Shown one piece after another: positions 46,395-54,238 of a stretch of DNA of 54,561 bases (position 1 is its first letter; each line of letters starts with the position of its first letter). Source of the stretch: an uncultured Geobacter sp. Its GTDB lineage: Bacteria > Desulfobacterota > Desulfuromonadia > Geobacterales > CAIOGM01. The DNA lies in NCBI GenBank assembly GCA_903902855.1, contig CAIUWK010000034.1, forward strand, positions 1 to 54,561, in the 5' to 3' direction. Under the pieces are notes generated by a model, which did no database searches, was not told the DNA's origin, and worked only from the letters and a program-made list of their open reading frames with translations. The position numbers and the translations under genes are program-made.

Positions 46395-49031
46395 TTACAA
46401 CTGCCCCAACAACCCCAAGGCATCGGCCAGCTTGTGCGCCCCGTCGATCGGCTTGTTGTCGAATACCATCATATAGCGGAACCGCCGTCCCGCCTGCTTC
46501 TCCCAGGCGTTACCCAGTTTGAGCTTGCGCACCGAATCGGAGTTGTCCCGGTCATCCCCCTTGGTTTCCAGGATGATGATCTTGCCGGAGTCGGTTTTGA
46601 TGATGAAATCCGGGTAGTGGTTGATAAACCCGTTGATCCTGAATCCGGTTTTTTCGATATTCTTGTGCCAGAAATGAATGTTCGGCAGGTTGGCGATGTC
46701 GTTGATGGCGCGCTCTTCAAAGCCGTTGGCCTTTTTTTCGGACATATACAGACTGCCGGTAATGGTCGACCCGGTCAGGCTGGGTGCGATATGATCGGGA
46801 AACCGGTAGCTGGGGGAGGTGATGATTTTCTCCGTCGTCACCCAATCGCCAAAGACTCTTTCGCCGTGGTTCGTCGAGAGCTCCTTGATCTTGAGCTTGA
46901 TCTTGGCCAGATAGCTGTAATCCCGTTCAAGGCAGTCCAGTAACTGCTCCGCCGTCAGCCCTTCCATGATCCGCGTGATGTAACCCTTTATCTCCCGGTC
47001 GGCAATGGGGGACATGGCGCCGATCATCTCCGCCAGGCGCGCCGCGAGGTTTTTAACCTGTGAGGCGTGGGGCAACTTCATAATATGGGCATTCAGCAGA
47101 TCGCGTTGGCGGCTGTCGATTTTCTTGAAGCTGGGGCGGTAATCGTCCTTGCCGGTCTGTTCCAGATCAACGCGATAGGCTTCGGCGTCGATACCGTCAA
47201 AGTTCAGCGAGGTGTCGCAGCTCCCCAGACGGAAATCTTTCAGCAGATTTTCCTTCTCCAGGAGAGCGGACTGCCCCTCTTCCTCAAAGAAGCCGGAGGC
47301 GGGCACCTTGACGAAGAACTGCGGGATGGCAATCGCCTTGGCCTCTTCCCGATAAATTTCCTTGATCGGATAGCTGTTCATTCTGTTTGCCAACTCCGGT
47401 GACAGTTGCGTATCCGAGTTTTTCGCCTTTTCAGTGAACTCCTCGTTGGCCGTTTGAGCCTGTCGGGTGAGCTGATCAAGAACCTCATCGATCACCGGTG
47501 ACGGCTCCGGCGCCTGGGGCTTGGTTGTCTCTTCCCCGACGACGCAACCATGGCGCCGTTCAACATCTATTTCTTCCTCCGCCGGGGAGTAATCCGCCGG
47601 GGTCGTCTCCGGCGCGATGTCTCCGGTAAACAGCTCGGGATGCGGCGTGGGGGCCTTCCCCGGCTCGGCTCCGGCATACTGAAATGCTCGATAATCCCGG
47701 TCACTGAAACCGGCGCGATTGAGCCCCTTCACCACCTTATCCAGCGTATCCATGAACCGGTTGGACGCGGTGAATACGTAGCTCATGTTCAGGAACTCTT
47801 CCCGGTGCGCCACCACATGAGGCTGGCGCAACACCCGTCCCACAACCTGCTCCACATCCACCGCCGACGACTTATCGGCCAGCGAGGCGAGGATGTAGGC
47901 AAAGGGGCAATCCCACCCTTCCTTGAGCGCATTCACCGTGATGATGTAGCGCACCGGACAGTCACGGCTCATGAGATCGACGTTCTTCAGCTCGTTGACA
48001 TCCGCCGTCTTGATGGCGATCTGCTCCTCCGGTATCTTCAGCTTGACCAGGGTCGCCTTGATCTTCTGAAAGGTCTCTTTCTCCTCGCCGGTTCTCGGCT
48101 CCGCCTGGAACAGGATGATGGGGCGAATATACTTGCCGTTAAGTTTTTCCTCGGCAATGGCCAGGACTTCCAGCTTGCGTCGGAGTTGCAGGGCGTTGTC
48201 GACCACCTCGTTCTTGTCGGGCCGGTTGTAGACGATGACCGGGAGCTTCACCATGAACTCTTTCTTGAGAGCCAAGGCATCCACAAAACTGACGATATTG
48301 CTGTTCTTGCGTGGGGTAGCGGTCAGGTCCAAGATAAAGGAAGGATTGAGGTTCTTCAGCATCTCCACGGAAAGATCCGACTCGGCATTATGGCTCTCGT
48401 CCACGACCACCACGGGTCTCAAGGCGCGTATGACGTTTATCAAGGCGGTGGGGTCGGCGGTTTCCAGCAGATCGACATCAGATACATCGAAGGAGGCCAG
48501 TGAGCCGTTCTCCTGGAAAATCTTCCGGTCATCCTTATTCCGGGCGCGCAGGCTGTCGAAGCTGAGGAAGATCAGGGAGAGCTGACCTCGGATGGCGTCC
48601 GGTGAGAATCCGGCCCCCTGCAACAAGGACTTCTTGCCGTACAACTCCACCCGCCCCTTGAAGTGGGTATTCAACCGTTGCCGATAGGGATGAGTCGGAT
48701 CGGCAAAGTTTCGTTCCGTCTGTTCCAGGATCGTCAGCGACGGCACCAGCCAGATCACCACGCGATGGTGGCCCGATGATTCCGGCGCCACCAGATCAAA
48801 GATCGGTTTGAGGGCATTGGCGGCGAGAAACGTCTTGCCGCCGGCGGTGGGGACTTTGACGCAGACATGGGGCACGCCGGGAACGTTATTCTTGTACCCT
48901 TCCATCTTGACGGCGCCACGGTCATCCCAATACGTTTTGAAGGCGACACGGGTATCCTTGCACTCTGCCAGGTATCCCAGATAGTCGGTAAGGTCCGCTA
49001 TTACTCGTTGCTGATATGATTTGAGTTCCAT
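46395..49031 (-). CDS. Type III restriction enzyme Res subunit (helicase-nuclease)
   Basis: An 878-residue DEAD-like ATPase. Walker A PTAGGKTF is at 61-68, Walker B with DESH near 207, the helicase TATPRK motif follows, and the second RecA domain carries EGWDCPFAYIL and VGRVLRQPH. A C-terminal PD-(D/E)XK nuclease is visible near residue 810 (YPDFIIKT...ETKGDD). This is the layout of type III Res proteins, which translocate along DNA and cut when two unmethylated sites are met. ATG 49031 shares its A with the stop of the methyltransferase gene, so the two are translationally coupled. Confidence 0.92.
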   Translation of the reverse strand: MELKSYQQRVIADLTDYLGYLAECKDTRVAFKTYWDDRGAVKMEGYKNNVPGVPHVCVKVPTAGGKTFLAANALKPIFDLVAPESSGHHRVVIWLVPSLTILEQTERNFADPTHPYRQRLNTHFKGRVELYGKKSLLQGAGFSPDAIRGQLSLIFLSFDSLRARNKDDRKIFQENGSLASFDVSDVDLLETADPTALINVIRALRPVVVVDESHNAESDLSVEMLKNLNPSFILDLTATPRKNSNIVSFVDALALKKEFMVKLPVIVYNRPDKNEVVDNALQLRRKLEVLAIAEEKLNGKYIRPIILFQAEPRTGEEKETFQKIKATLVKLKIPEEQIAIKTADVNELKNVDLMSRDCPVRYIITVNALKEGWDCPFAYILASLADKSSAVDVEQVVGRVLRQPHVVAHREEFLNMSYVFTASNRFMDTLDKVVKGLNRAGFSDRDYRAFQYAGAEPGKAPTPHPELFTGDIAPETTPADYSPAEEEIDVERRHGCVVGEETTKPQAPEPSPVIDEVLDQLTRQAQTANEEFTEKAKNSDTQLSPELANRMNSYPIKEIYREEAKAIAIPQFFVKVPASGFFEEEGQSALLEKENLLKDFRLGSCDTSLNFDGIDAEAYRVDLEQTGKDDYRPSFKKIDSRQRDLLNAHIMKLPHASQVKNLAARLAEMIGAMSPIADREIKGYITRIMEGLTAEQLLDCLERDYSYLAKIKLKIKELSTNHGERVFGDWVTTEKIITSPSYRFPDHIAPSLTGSTITGSLYMSEKKANGFEERAINDIANLPNIHFWHKNIEKTGFRINGFINHYPDFIIKTDSGKIIILETKGDDRDNSDSVRKLKLGNAWEKQAGRRFRYMMVFDNKPIDGAHKLADALGLLGQL

Positions 49032-50746
49032 CAAAACCTCGTGATGTCACGCGGGATTTTTTTGAAGATGATGCCGTGCTTCCGTAGCTGCTCCTGGGAA
49101 AGGAGACAGTTATCGGCATAGATTACCGATGTTGTCGGTTTTCTGTTGTCGGGGAAGGTCAGGGTTGAGAGGAATTCGTAATCCAGGGTTGTGGCGTGGC
49201 CCGGTTCGTAATGAAAAAAGTAAGCGGCATCGGCGGATGCGCCGAGGTAGGAAGTGTGGTGCGGAATTTGTAGGGGCGCATGGCATGCGCCCATGTCGGC
49301 ATCGTCACCGTCATCGGTGTGGCGGATAACAGGCGGGCGAACGCCGTATTCAGGGCGAACGCCGTTCGCCCCTACGAAATCAATCCCTTCCGAATACGCG
49401 ACATAGCGCCGGATTTCATCCACCGGCACCGCCTCATTCAGATTACCGTCTTCATCAAACAGCGCCTCTCCGATGGTGTAATATTCGAAACCGCCGCCAA
49501 GTCCGGCGACAAAAGAGCTCCCTCTCCCCGGGGGAGAGGGCTGGGGTGAGGGGGAACCGTAGCCACCCATGACGCGGCGAACCCTCTCGGCGGTGATGGT
49601 TTCGGCATACTCCATCATTTCCGTCAGAATGAACCGACGATTCCCGCCGTCCTGAGCGTTCAGTTTTAACACGGCATGCGCGGTCGTGCCGGAACCGGCG
49701 AAGGAGTCGAGGATGATTGAGTCGTTATCAGTTGCTATTTGAAGTATTCGTTGGATAAGGCGAGCTGGTTTTGGTGTGTCGAAAGAATTTCCCCCACCAA
49801 TTATTGAGTTGATTTCTTTTTTTGCTTCTTGATTATGGCCCGCATCGGTATTAGTCCACCAAGTCCAAGAACTGATTCCGTCAACTTCAGACAAAAAATT
49901 CTTAACTCTTGGTCGTGACTTGCCGTCTTTGCCAAACCACATTCTGTCGTCAGCTACGAGTCGGTGAAATTCTGGCTCGATGTTCGACCAACATCTTCCA
50001 TCGGGAGGGGTATATTCAATTCCTGCCCGAGTTGTTAATGGGTACATTTGATTAGGACGCCATCCCTGAGCAGTAAAATCCGTTGAAGCCCAAGGTCCGC
50101 GAGGGTCATTGTCAGGGTTTTTAAAGTTTTTCGTTTGTTCTTCGGATAGCTGTAATTTATTGAAATTCGGATTACTGCTTTTTTGATAAACCAAAATATG
50201 ATCGTGAGCAGGACCAAGTTGGATACGTGCATCTGGTGAAGTTCTTTTCTGCCACAAAACATTGGCGACGAAGTTACTCGAACCGAAAATCTCATCCAAT
50301 ACCAACCGCAGATTGGCAACCTCGATATCATCAATCGACACCCAAATACTGCCATCCGCCGCCAGTAACTTATGCAGCAACTTCAGCCGCGGATACATCA
50401 TGCAGAGCCACTTGTCGTGACGGGTGAGGTCTTCACCCTCCTTCCCCACAACCTGTTGCAGCCATTTTTGAATGCGCGGCTCGTTGACGTTATCGTTGTA
50501 AACCCACCCCTCGTTACCGGTGTTGTAGGGAGGGTCGATATAGATGCACTTCACCCGCCCCTCGAACTCCGGGAGCAAAGCCTTCAATGCCTCAAGATTG
50601 TCGCCATGAATGATACGATTACCGGTGGAGTTGGCGGGAGTCCCTTCCGGGGCGGTATGGATATACTCCTGTTGCAGGATCTTGAAGGGAACCTCGTGGT
50701 GATGCTTGACGACCTTTTCTTTTCCGATCCAGTGTAACGTCGGCAT
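49031..50746 (-). CDS. Type III-like DNA methyltransferase (Mod) with in-frame palindromes
   Basis: A 571-residue adenine-type methyltransferase of the beta group. Motif IV DPPYNTGNE is at 71-79 and motif I FAGSGTTAH near 348. The region between them is the target-recognition part. It would methylate the site cut by the Res subunit, with which it overlaps. ATG 50746 is preferred (AGGTGAG six bases upstream); an opening at 50809 is less convincing. Three palindromic repeats are translated within residues about 397-493: PSPQPSPPGRG, GANGVRP...GVRP and GACHAPL. The middle of the gene (about 49720-50270) is clearly more AT-rich than its surroundings, as expected for an exchanged recognition domain. 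Confidence 0.9.
   Translation of the reverse strand: MPTLHWIGKEKVVKHHHEVPFKILQQEYIHTAPEGTPANSTGNRIIHGDNLEALKALLPEFEGRVKCIYIDPPYNTGNEGWVYNDNVNEPRIQKWLQQVVGKEGEDLTRHDKWLCMMYPRLKLLHKLLAADGSIWVSIDDIEVANLRLVLDEIFGSSNFVANVLWQKRTSPDARIQLGPAHDHILVYQKSSNPNFNKLQLSEEQTKNFKNPDNDPRGPWASTDFTAQGWRPNQMYPLTTRAGIEYTPPDGRCWSNIEPEFHRLVADDRMWFGKDGKSRPRVKNFLSEVDGISSWTWWTNTDAGHNQEAKKEINSIIGGGNSFDTPKPARLIQRILQIATDNDSIILDSFAGSGTTAHAVLKLNAQDGGNRRFILTEMMEYAETITAERVRRVMGGYGSPSPQPSPPGRGSSFVAGLGGGFEYYTIGEALFDEDGNLNEAVPVDEIRRYVAYSEGIDFVGANGVRPEYGVRPPVIRHTDDGDDADMGACHAPLQIPHHTSYLGASADAAYFFHYEPGHATTLDYEFLSTLTFPDNRKPTTSVIYADNCLLSQEQLRKHGIIFKKIPRDITRF
49268..49295. repeat. Palindromic repeat inside mod (copy A)
   Basis: TTGTAGGGGCGCATG followed by GCATGCGCCC. 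It encodes residues about 484-493 of the methyltransferase in frame. The GTAGGGGC end matches the intergenic palindrome at 1799-1826. Confidence 0.7.
49335..49375. repeat. Palindromic and direct repeat inside mod (copy B)
   Basis: GGGCGAACGCCGT occurs twice in direct orientation (49335-49347 and 49353-49365). The second copy forms the palindrome GGGCGAAC/GTTCGCCC, ending CCCCTAC. It is translated in frame as residues about 457-471 of the methyltransferase. Confidence 0.75.
49517..49558. repeat. Palindromic repeat inside mod (copy C)
   Basis: CCCTCTCCCC is followed directly by GGGGGAGAGGG, then CTGGGGTGAGGGGGAACC. This is a dispersed repeat seen in many bacterial genomes, often translated as PSPQPSP-GRG. 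Here it encodes residues about 397-410 in frame. Confidence 0.75.
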
Positions 50747-50877
50747 TACGTACTCACCTGCTCCCTCGATATTTCCACATGATAAAACAACGGGTTCGAC
50801 TTCCGACACCCACGCTATACCTAGCAGAAACAGACGGTAAATGCTATCGAAACAACATCAGTGCGGATCATCCGGTG

Positions 50878-50950
50878 CAGGTTGGGGTGAACAACTCCAT
50901 CGCGACCCCCAACATCGTTACGTCGGGGGTCGTGCCTCACCCCAACCTAC
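50878..50950. repeat. Nested inverted repeat upstream of mod
   Basis: The outer arms AGGTTGGGGTGA (50879-50890) and TCACCCCAACCT (50937-50948) are perfectly complementary. Inner arms GACCCCC (50904-50910) and GGGGGTC (50925-50931) are too. It resembles REP-type dispersed elements. It lies in the 580-bp gap between mod and the toxin gene, where no convincing gene is seen. Confidence 0.7.
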
Positions 50951-51046
50951 ATGCGCTAATTTTTAGTAAGCGCCTCCCCCTGCCGGAAACTTTCAAAGGA
51001 ATTGATGAGTGGAAAGCGGTCTTCATGAGCGAACATAGCTCATTTT

Positions 51047-51074
51047 CCAAAACTTCTGCATGCAGAAGTTTTGG
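51047..51074. repeat. 28-bp perfect palindrome
   Basis: CCAAAACTTCTGCA followed immediately by its complement, centred on TGCA. It has no loop and no T-run, so it is more likely a binding or recombination site, or a repeat remnant, than a terminator. Confidence 0.6.
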
Positions 51075-51325
51075 TTTAAGTTGCTGAATTACAACGAAAC
51101 ATGCTCGCCGAAAAGCCGAAAAACGGGAATTTTCATTTCGAAATGACGGCGCCACCGCGTCGTGCTTTCCACCGTGATTGCATGTAGTTCCAACTCGACT
51201 TGATACTTGATCTGTGGAGAATTCGGCAAGGAGTGCCTGGTGAAGACGGTTAAGCGAGGGGTGGGCGACAATCAGTGGCTAAAAGGTGCCTTTGAAAATA
51301 GTTCACGATGACACAACAGAGTGTG

Positions 51326-51628
51326 TCATCTCGGCGATTTGTAGAGATCGTCATGATCAAGGATACGGAGGAGCAGGATTTCGGCTGACCAATCAGGATT
51401 ACCGGCGGGGAGATATCCGCCGGGATCAAGAGACAGCCGGTAGCGTCCGTCAACCCGTGCGGACCATGCTGACGTATCGTTGATGATCCGTTCCAGATGG
51501 AGACCGGGGTAGAGTGGGTCGGCTTCCAACAAGCCAAGAGCCTTGGTAATCTTTTTAAGCAGCACTTTGTTGGAACGAAACTGCTCCAAATCCTTGATAA
51601 AGAGTTTAGTCGGGGTCAGTTGCGGCAT
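51326..51628 (-). CDS. RelE/ParE-superfamily toxin (YafQ-like)
   Basis: A 100-residue protein with the RelE/ParE/YafQ pattern: an N-terminal helix (TKLFIKDLEQF), then LHLERI...SAWSARVDGRYRLSLDP and LLLRILDHDDLYK, matching strand order and the conserved arginine-tyrosine region of mRNA-interferase-like toxins. AGGAG lies seven bases before its ATG. It overlaps the antitoxin gene by 23 bp, the usual toxin-antitoxin arrangement with antitoxin first. Its stop lies within a GATGACAC/GTGTCATC hairpin (51307-51330). Confidence 0.82.
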   Translation of the reverse strand: MPQLTPTKLFIKDLEQFRSNKVLLKKITKALGLLEADPLYPGLHLERIINDTSAWSARVDGRYRLSLDPGGYLPAGNPDWSAEILLLRILDHDDLYKSPR

Positions 51629-51869
51629 CGGCCATCTCCTTTCGCAACCAGTCCGGCATTTGTTCGACACCGCTTCGTCGAGCTTCGCCAAGTTTGGCCA
51701 ACCCCGTATCGGACAGACGTACCGTAGGAAATACCGCAACGGGAGTTAGCGAAAGATTGCCTCCGTCAAGAATGGTCAAATCAAGAAAAGTGCCGGGTAC
51801 TAGCCCGAGATCTTTACGCACGGTGGAAGGAAGGCTGATACTTCCCCTTTTGTCAATGCTGACTAACAT
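51606..51869 (-). CDS. AbrB/MazE-type antitoxin
   Basis: An 87-residue protein. Residues 1-45 form a SpoVT/AbrB swapped-hairpin DNA-binding domain (SIDKRGSISLPSTVRKDLGLVPGT). The acidic C-terminus (DWLRKEMADAATDPD) would bind the toxin. ATG 51869 has GGAGG six bases upstream; the longer ORF adds 13 residues overlapping the promoter. It should repress its own promoter at 51905-51933. Confidence 0.85.
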   Translation of the reverse strand: MLVSIDKRGSISLPSTVRKDLGLVPGTFLDLTILDGGNLSLTPVAVFPTVRLSDTGLAKLGEARRSGVEQMPDWLRKEMADAATDPD

Positions 51870-51904
51870 GGTGAACCTCCATATAAGCGGTGCAGTATAG
51901 TGTG

Positions 51905-51933
51905 ACAATATGCGCGTTGAGGCAATTTGTCAA
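51905..51933 (-). promoter_or_regulatory. Sigma-70-type promoter of the toxin-antitoxin pair
   Basis: Minus-strand TTGACA (51928-51933) and TATTGT (51905-51910) are 17 bases apart, 36 bp before the antitoxin start. Repeats of ATTTGTC around it could be antitoxin sites. Confidence 0.6.
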
Positions 51934-51983
51934 TTTGTCTATTTATCAATTATGTCCTGTCTCGACCATTCACAGTTCCGTAT

Positions 51984-52014
51984 CATTTTGTCCCGGCCTG
52001 GGACATTTTGTCCC
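51984..52014 (+). promoter_or_regulatory. Clustered TGTCCC/GGGACA sites upstream of the hydrogenase operon
   Basis: CATTTTGTCCC occurs twice, 20 bp apart (51984-51994 and 52004-52014), and an inverted GGGACA half-site lies between the two TGTCCC half-sites. The dyads have the spacing of a dimer-binding activator. They sit about 130-160 bp before the -24 element at 52143-52159, a usual distance for sigma-54 activator sites. Confidence 0.45.
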
Positions 52015-52142
52015 TTGCTTCACTGCCTGCTGCCTCAAGTTCCCTCTCTCCGTCATCTTCGCAATTCCGCCTCTCGTTACTAACTGACTGAAATAAAACA
52101 TGATGTAACAGCTCTTCGACTAATTTAAGCCCCTCCTCCCTG

Positions 52143-52159
52143 TTGGCACTCCTCTTGCT
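52143..52159 (+). promoter_or_regulatory. Sigma-54 (-24/-12) promoter of the hydrogenase operon
   Basis: TTGGCAC, five bases, TTGCT: an exact match to the TGGCAC-N5-TTGC consensus with GG and GC ten bases apart. Predicted transcription starts near 52170. That rules out the ATGs at 52162 and 52168 as start codons and supports 52195. Confidence 0.85.
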
Positions 52160-52194
52160 TAATGAGCATGTTTGTGAAATCTGCGGGAGGCGCC

Positions 52195-53313
52195 ATGAAA
52201 AACATCGATGATCTTTGGAAGAGCGGGGTAACCCGGAGGGACTTTGTCAAGACCTGCATGACGGTTTCGGCCATGTTGGGTCTGCCGTTCAGCATGGTCA
52301 GTAAGGTCGCGGCCGCGGCCCAGAATGCCGATGGCCGGCCGGCGGTTATCTGGCTCCATTTTCAGGAGTGCACCGGCTGCTCCGAGTCACTTTTACGCTC
52401 ATCTCATCCTTCGGTGGCCAGCCTGATCCTTGACATGATCTCTCTGGACTACCATGAGACCCTCATGGCAGGCTCCGGACACCAGGCCGAGAAGTCGCTG
52501 CACGACTCCATGACCGCCAACAAGGGGAAATATATTCTCGTGGTGGAAGGTGGAATTCCCACCAAGGATAACGGCATCTACTGCAAGGTGGCCGGCAAGA
52601 CCGCCCTGGAATCGCTCCGGACGGCGGCGGAAGGGGCCGTTGCCATCATCCCCATCGGTACCTGCGCCAGCTATGGCGGCATCCAGTCGGTGGGCCCAAA
52701 CCCCACCGGAGCGGTGGGGGTGCGGGACATCATCAAGGACAAGCCGATCATTAACATCCCCGGTTGTCCCCCCAACCCCTACAATTTCCTCTCCACGGTA
52801 CTCTACTACGTGACTTTCAAGAAACTTCCCGAGCTGGATCAGCTGGGGCGCCCCAAGTTTGCCTATGGCCGAAGAATCCATGAACACTGCGAACGCCGCC
52901 CCCACTTTGATGCCGGGCGCTTTTCCAAGGCTTTCGGCGATCCGACCCACGCCGAGGGGTACTGCCTCTACAAGCTGGGGTGCAAGGGGCCGGCCACCTA
53001 TGCCAACTGTTCGGTTACCCGTTTCAACGACGGCGTGGCTTGGCCGGTGGGGATCGGCCACCCCTGCATCGGCTGCACCGAGCCGGATCTCCTCTTCAAA
53101 ACCGCCATTGCCGACAAGGTCCAGATTCATGAGCCGACCCCCTTCGACAGTTATGCTCCGGTGGATCTGAAGGACAAGGGGAAAGGGGCGGACCCGCTGA
53201 CCACCGGCGTTATCGGTCTGGCTGCCGGCGCGGCCATCGGTGCCGGCATCATGCTGGCCAAGAAGCTGCCCGACGCACCGGACAAGGGGGACGACCATGG
53301 CAAGACCGAGTAG
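52195..53313 (+). CDS. hybO: [NiFe] hydrogenase small subunit (HybO-type)
   Basis: A 372-residue periplasm-facing subunit carrying three Fe-S clusters. The N-terminal twin-arginine signal is TRRDFVK. Proximal cluster cysteines are in ECTGCSES, and further ligands in GTCASYGG and PGCPPNP. The medial and distal cluster region includes HCERRPHF, CLYKLGCKGP and HPCIGCTEP. A C-terminal membrane anchor (about residues 340-360) matches membrane-bound uptake hydrogenases. GGGAGG precedes ATG 52195, which fits the sigma-54 start. It should pass electrons from H2 to the HybA/HybB module encoded next. The large subunit is not in the window. Confidence 0.95.
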   Translation: MKNIDDLWKSGVTRRDFVKTCMTVSAMLGLPFSMVSKVAAAAQNADGRPAVIWLHFQECTGCSESLLRSSHPSVASLILDMISLDYHETLMAGSGHQAEKSLHDSMTANKGKYILVVEGGIPTKDNGIYCKVAGKTALESLRTAAEGAVAIIPIGTCASYGGIQSVGPNPTGAVGVRDIIKDKPIINIPGCPPNPYNFLSTVLYYVTFKKLPELDQLGRPKFAYGRRIHEHCERRPHFDAGRFSKAFGDPTHAEGYCLYKLGCKGPATYANCSVTRFNDGVAWPVGIGHPCIGCTEPDLLFKTAIADKVQIHEPTPFDSYAPVDLKDKGKGADPLTTGVIGLAAGAAIGAGIMLAKKLPDAPDKGDDHGKTE

Positions 53314-54238
53314 ACGGCAGTTCCTGAAAATTCTCGGAGTCACCGGCGCCACGCTCCTGGCGGGGCGAAACGGCGCCGAAGCCTCGGATGAGCCTCACCA
53401 GAACTATGATGATACGTTGGGGATGCTTTATGACGCCACGAAATGCGTGGGGTGCAAGGCGTGCATGTCGGCCTGCAAGAGGGTCAACGGCGACTACGGC
53501 AGCCTTGCCTACGAGAAGGCCGACTTCGACAAGGACAGCCTGTGGGATGCCCCCAAGGATCTCTCGGGAAGCACCCGGACCCTGATCAAGTTGTTCAAGG
53601 AGAGCGACAAGCAGTGGTCCTACGTGAAGTACTCCTGCATGCACTGCCACAAGCCCTCCTGCGTCTCGGTCTGTCCGGTGAGCGCCATGACCCGGGACAA
53701 GATCGCCGGTACCGTGGATTACAACAAGAACGCCTGCATCGGCTGCCGTTACTGTCAGATAGCCTGCGCCTTCAATATCCCCAAGTTCCAGTGGGACAAG
53801 GCCATTCCCCAGATCGTCAAGTGCGATCTCTGCAAGAGCACCAATCTGGTGAAAAAGGGGATCACTGCCTGCGCGGAAACCTGCCCCACCGGCGCCATCA
53901 TGTTCGGCAAGCGCAAAGAGCTGCTGGAGGAAGCCCACAAACGGCTCCAGGAGCATCCGGGGAAGTATATTAATCAAGTTTACGGCGAGAAGGAAGTGGG
54001 GGGGACCAATCACCTCTACCTGTCAGCCATGCCCTTCCACAAGCTGGGGCTCCCCATCCTCAAGGAAGATCCGCCGGCCGAATTCTCCGAGAAGATCCAG
54101 CACACCATCTACAAGGGGTTCATCGCCCCGGTGGCCCTCTACAGCACCCTCTGCTTCATCGCGGTGAAGAACATGAAGAAACAGGAAGACGACCAGGAAC
54201 AGCATGACCATGACGCTAAGAAGAAGGGGGATCACTGA
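53297..54238 (+). CDS. hybA: Hydrogenase Fe-S electron-transfer subunit HybA
   Basis: A 313-residue ferredoxin-like subunit with a twin-arginine signal (SRRQFLK). Four cysteine groups are visible: CVGCKACMSAC, CMHCHKPSC...CP, CIGCRYCQIAC and CDLC...CAETCP, consistent with four [4Fe-4S] clusters. A C-terminal membrane helix lies near residues 275-293 (FIAPVALYSTLCFIAV), followed by a charged tail. It would link HybO to the quinone-reducing HybB. ATG 53297 overlaps the end of hybO by 17 bp and has AAGGGGG upstream. The stop overlaps the start of the next gene (TGATG). Confidence 0.95.
   Translation: MARPSRRQFLKILGVTGATLLAGRNGAEASDEPHQNYDDTLGMLYDATKCVGCKACMSACKRVNGDYGSLAYEKADFDKDSLWDAPKDLSGSTRTLIKLFKESDKQWSYVKYSCMHCHKPSCVSVCPVSAMTRDKIAGTVDYNKNACIGCRYCQIACAFNIPKFQWDKAIPQIVKCDLCKSTNLVKKGITACAETCPTGAIMFGKRKELLEEAHKRLQEHPGKYINQVYGEKEVGGTNHLYLSAMPFHKLGLPILKEDPPAEFSEKIQHTIYKGFIAPVALYSTLCFIAVKNMKKQEDDQEQHDHDAKKKGDH

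Noticed and set aside
50779..51155. Short open frames between mod and the toxin gene
   Set aside because: They run across inverted repeats and a perfect palindrome, lack ribosome binding sites and show no domain pattern.
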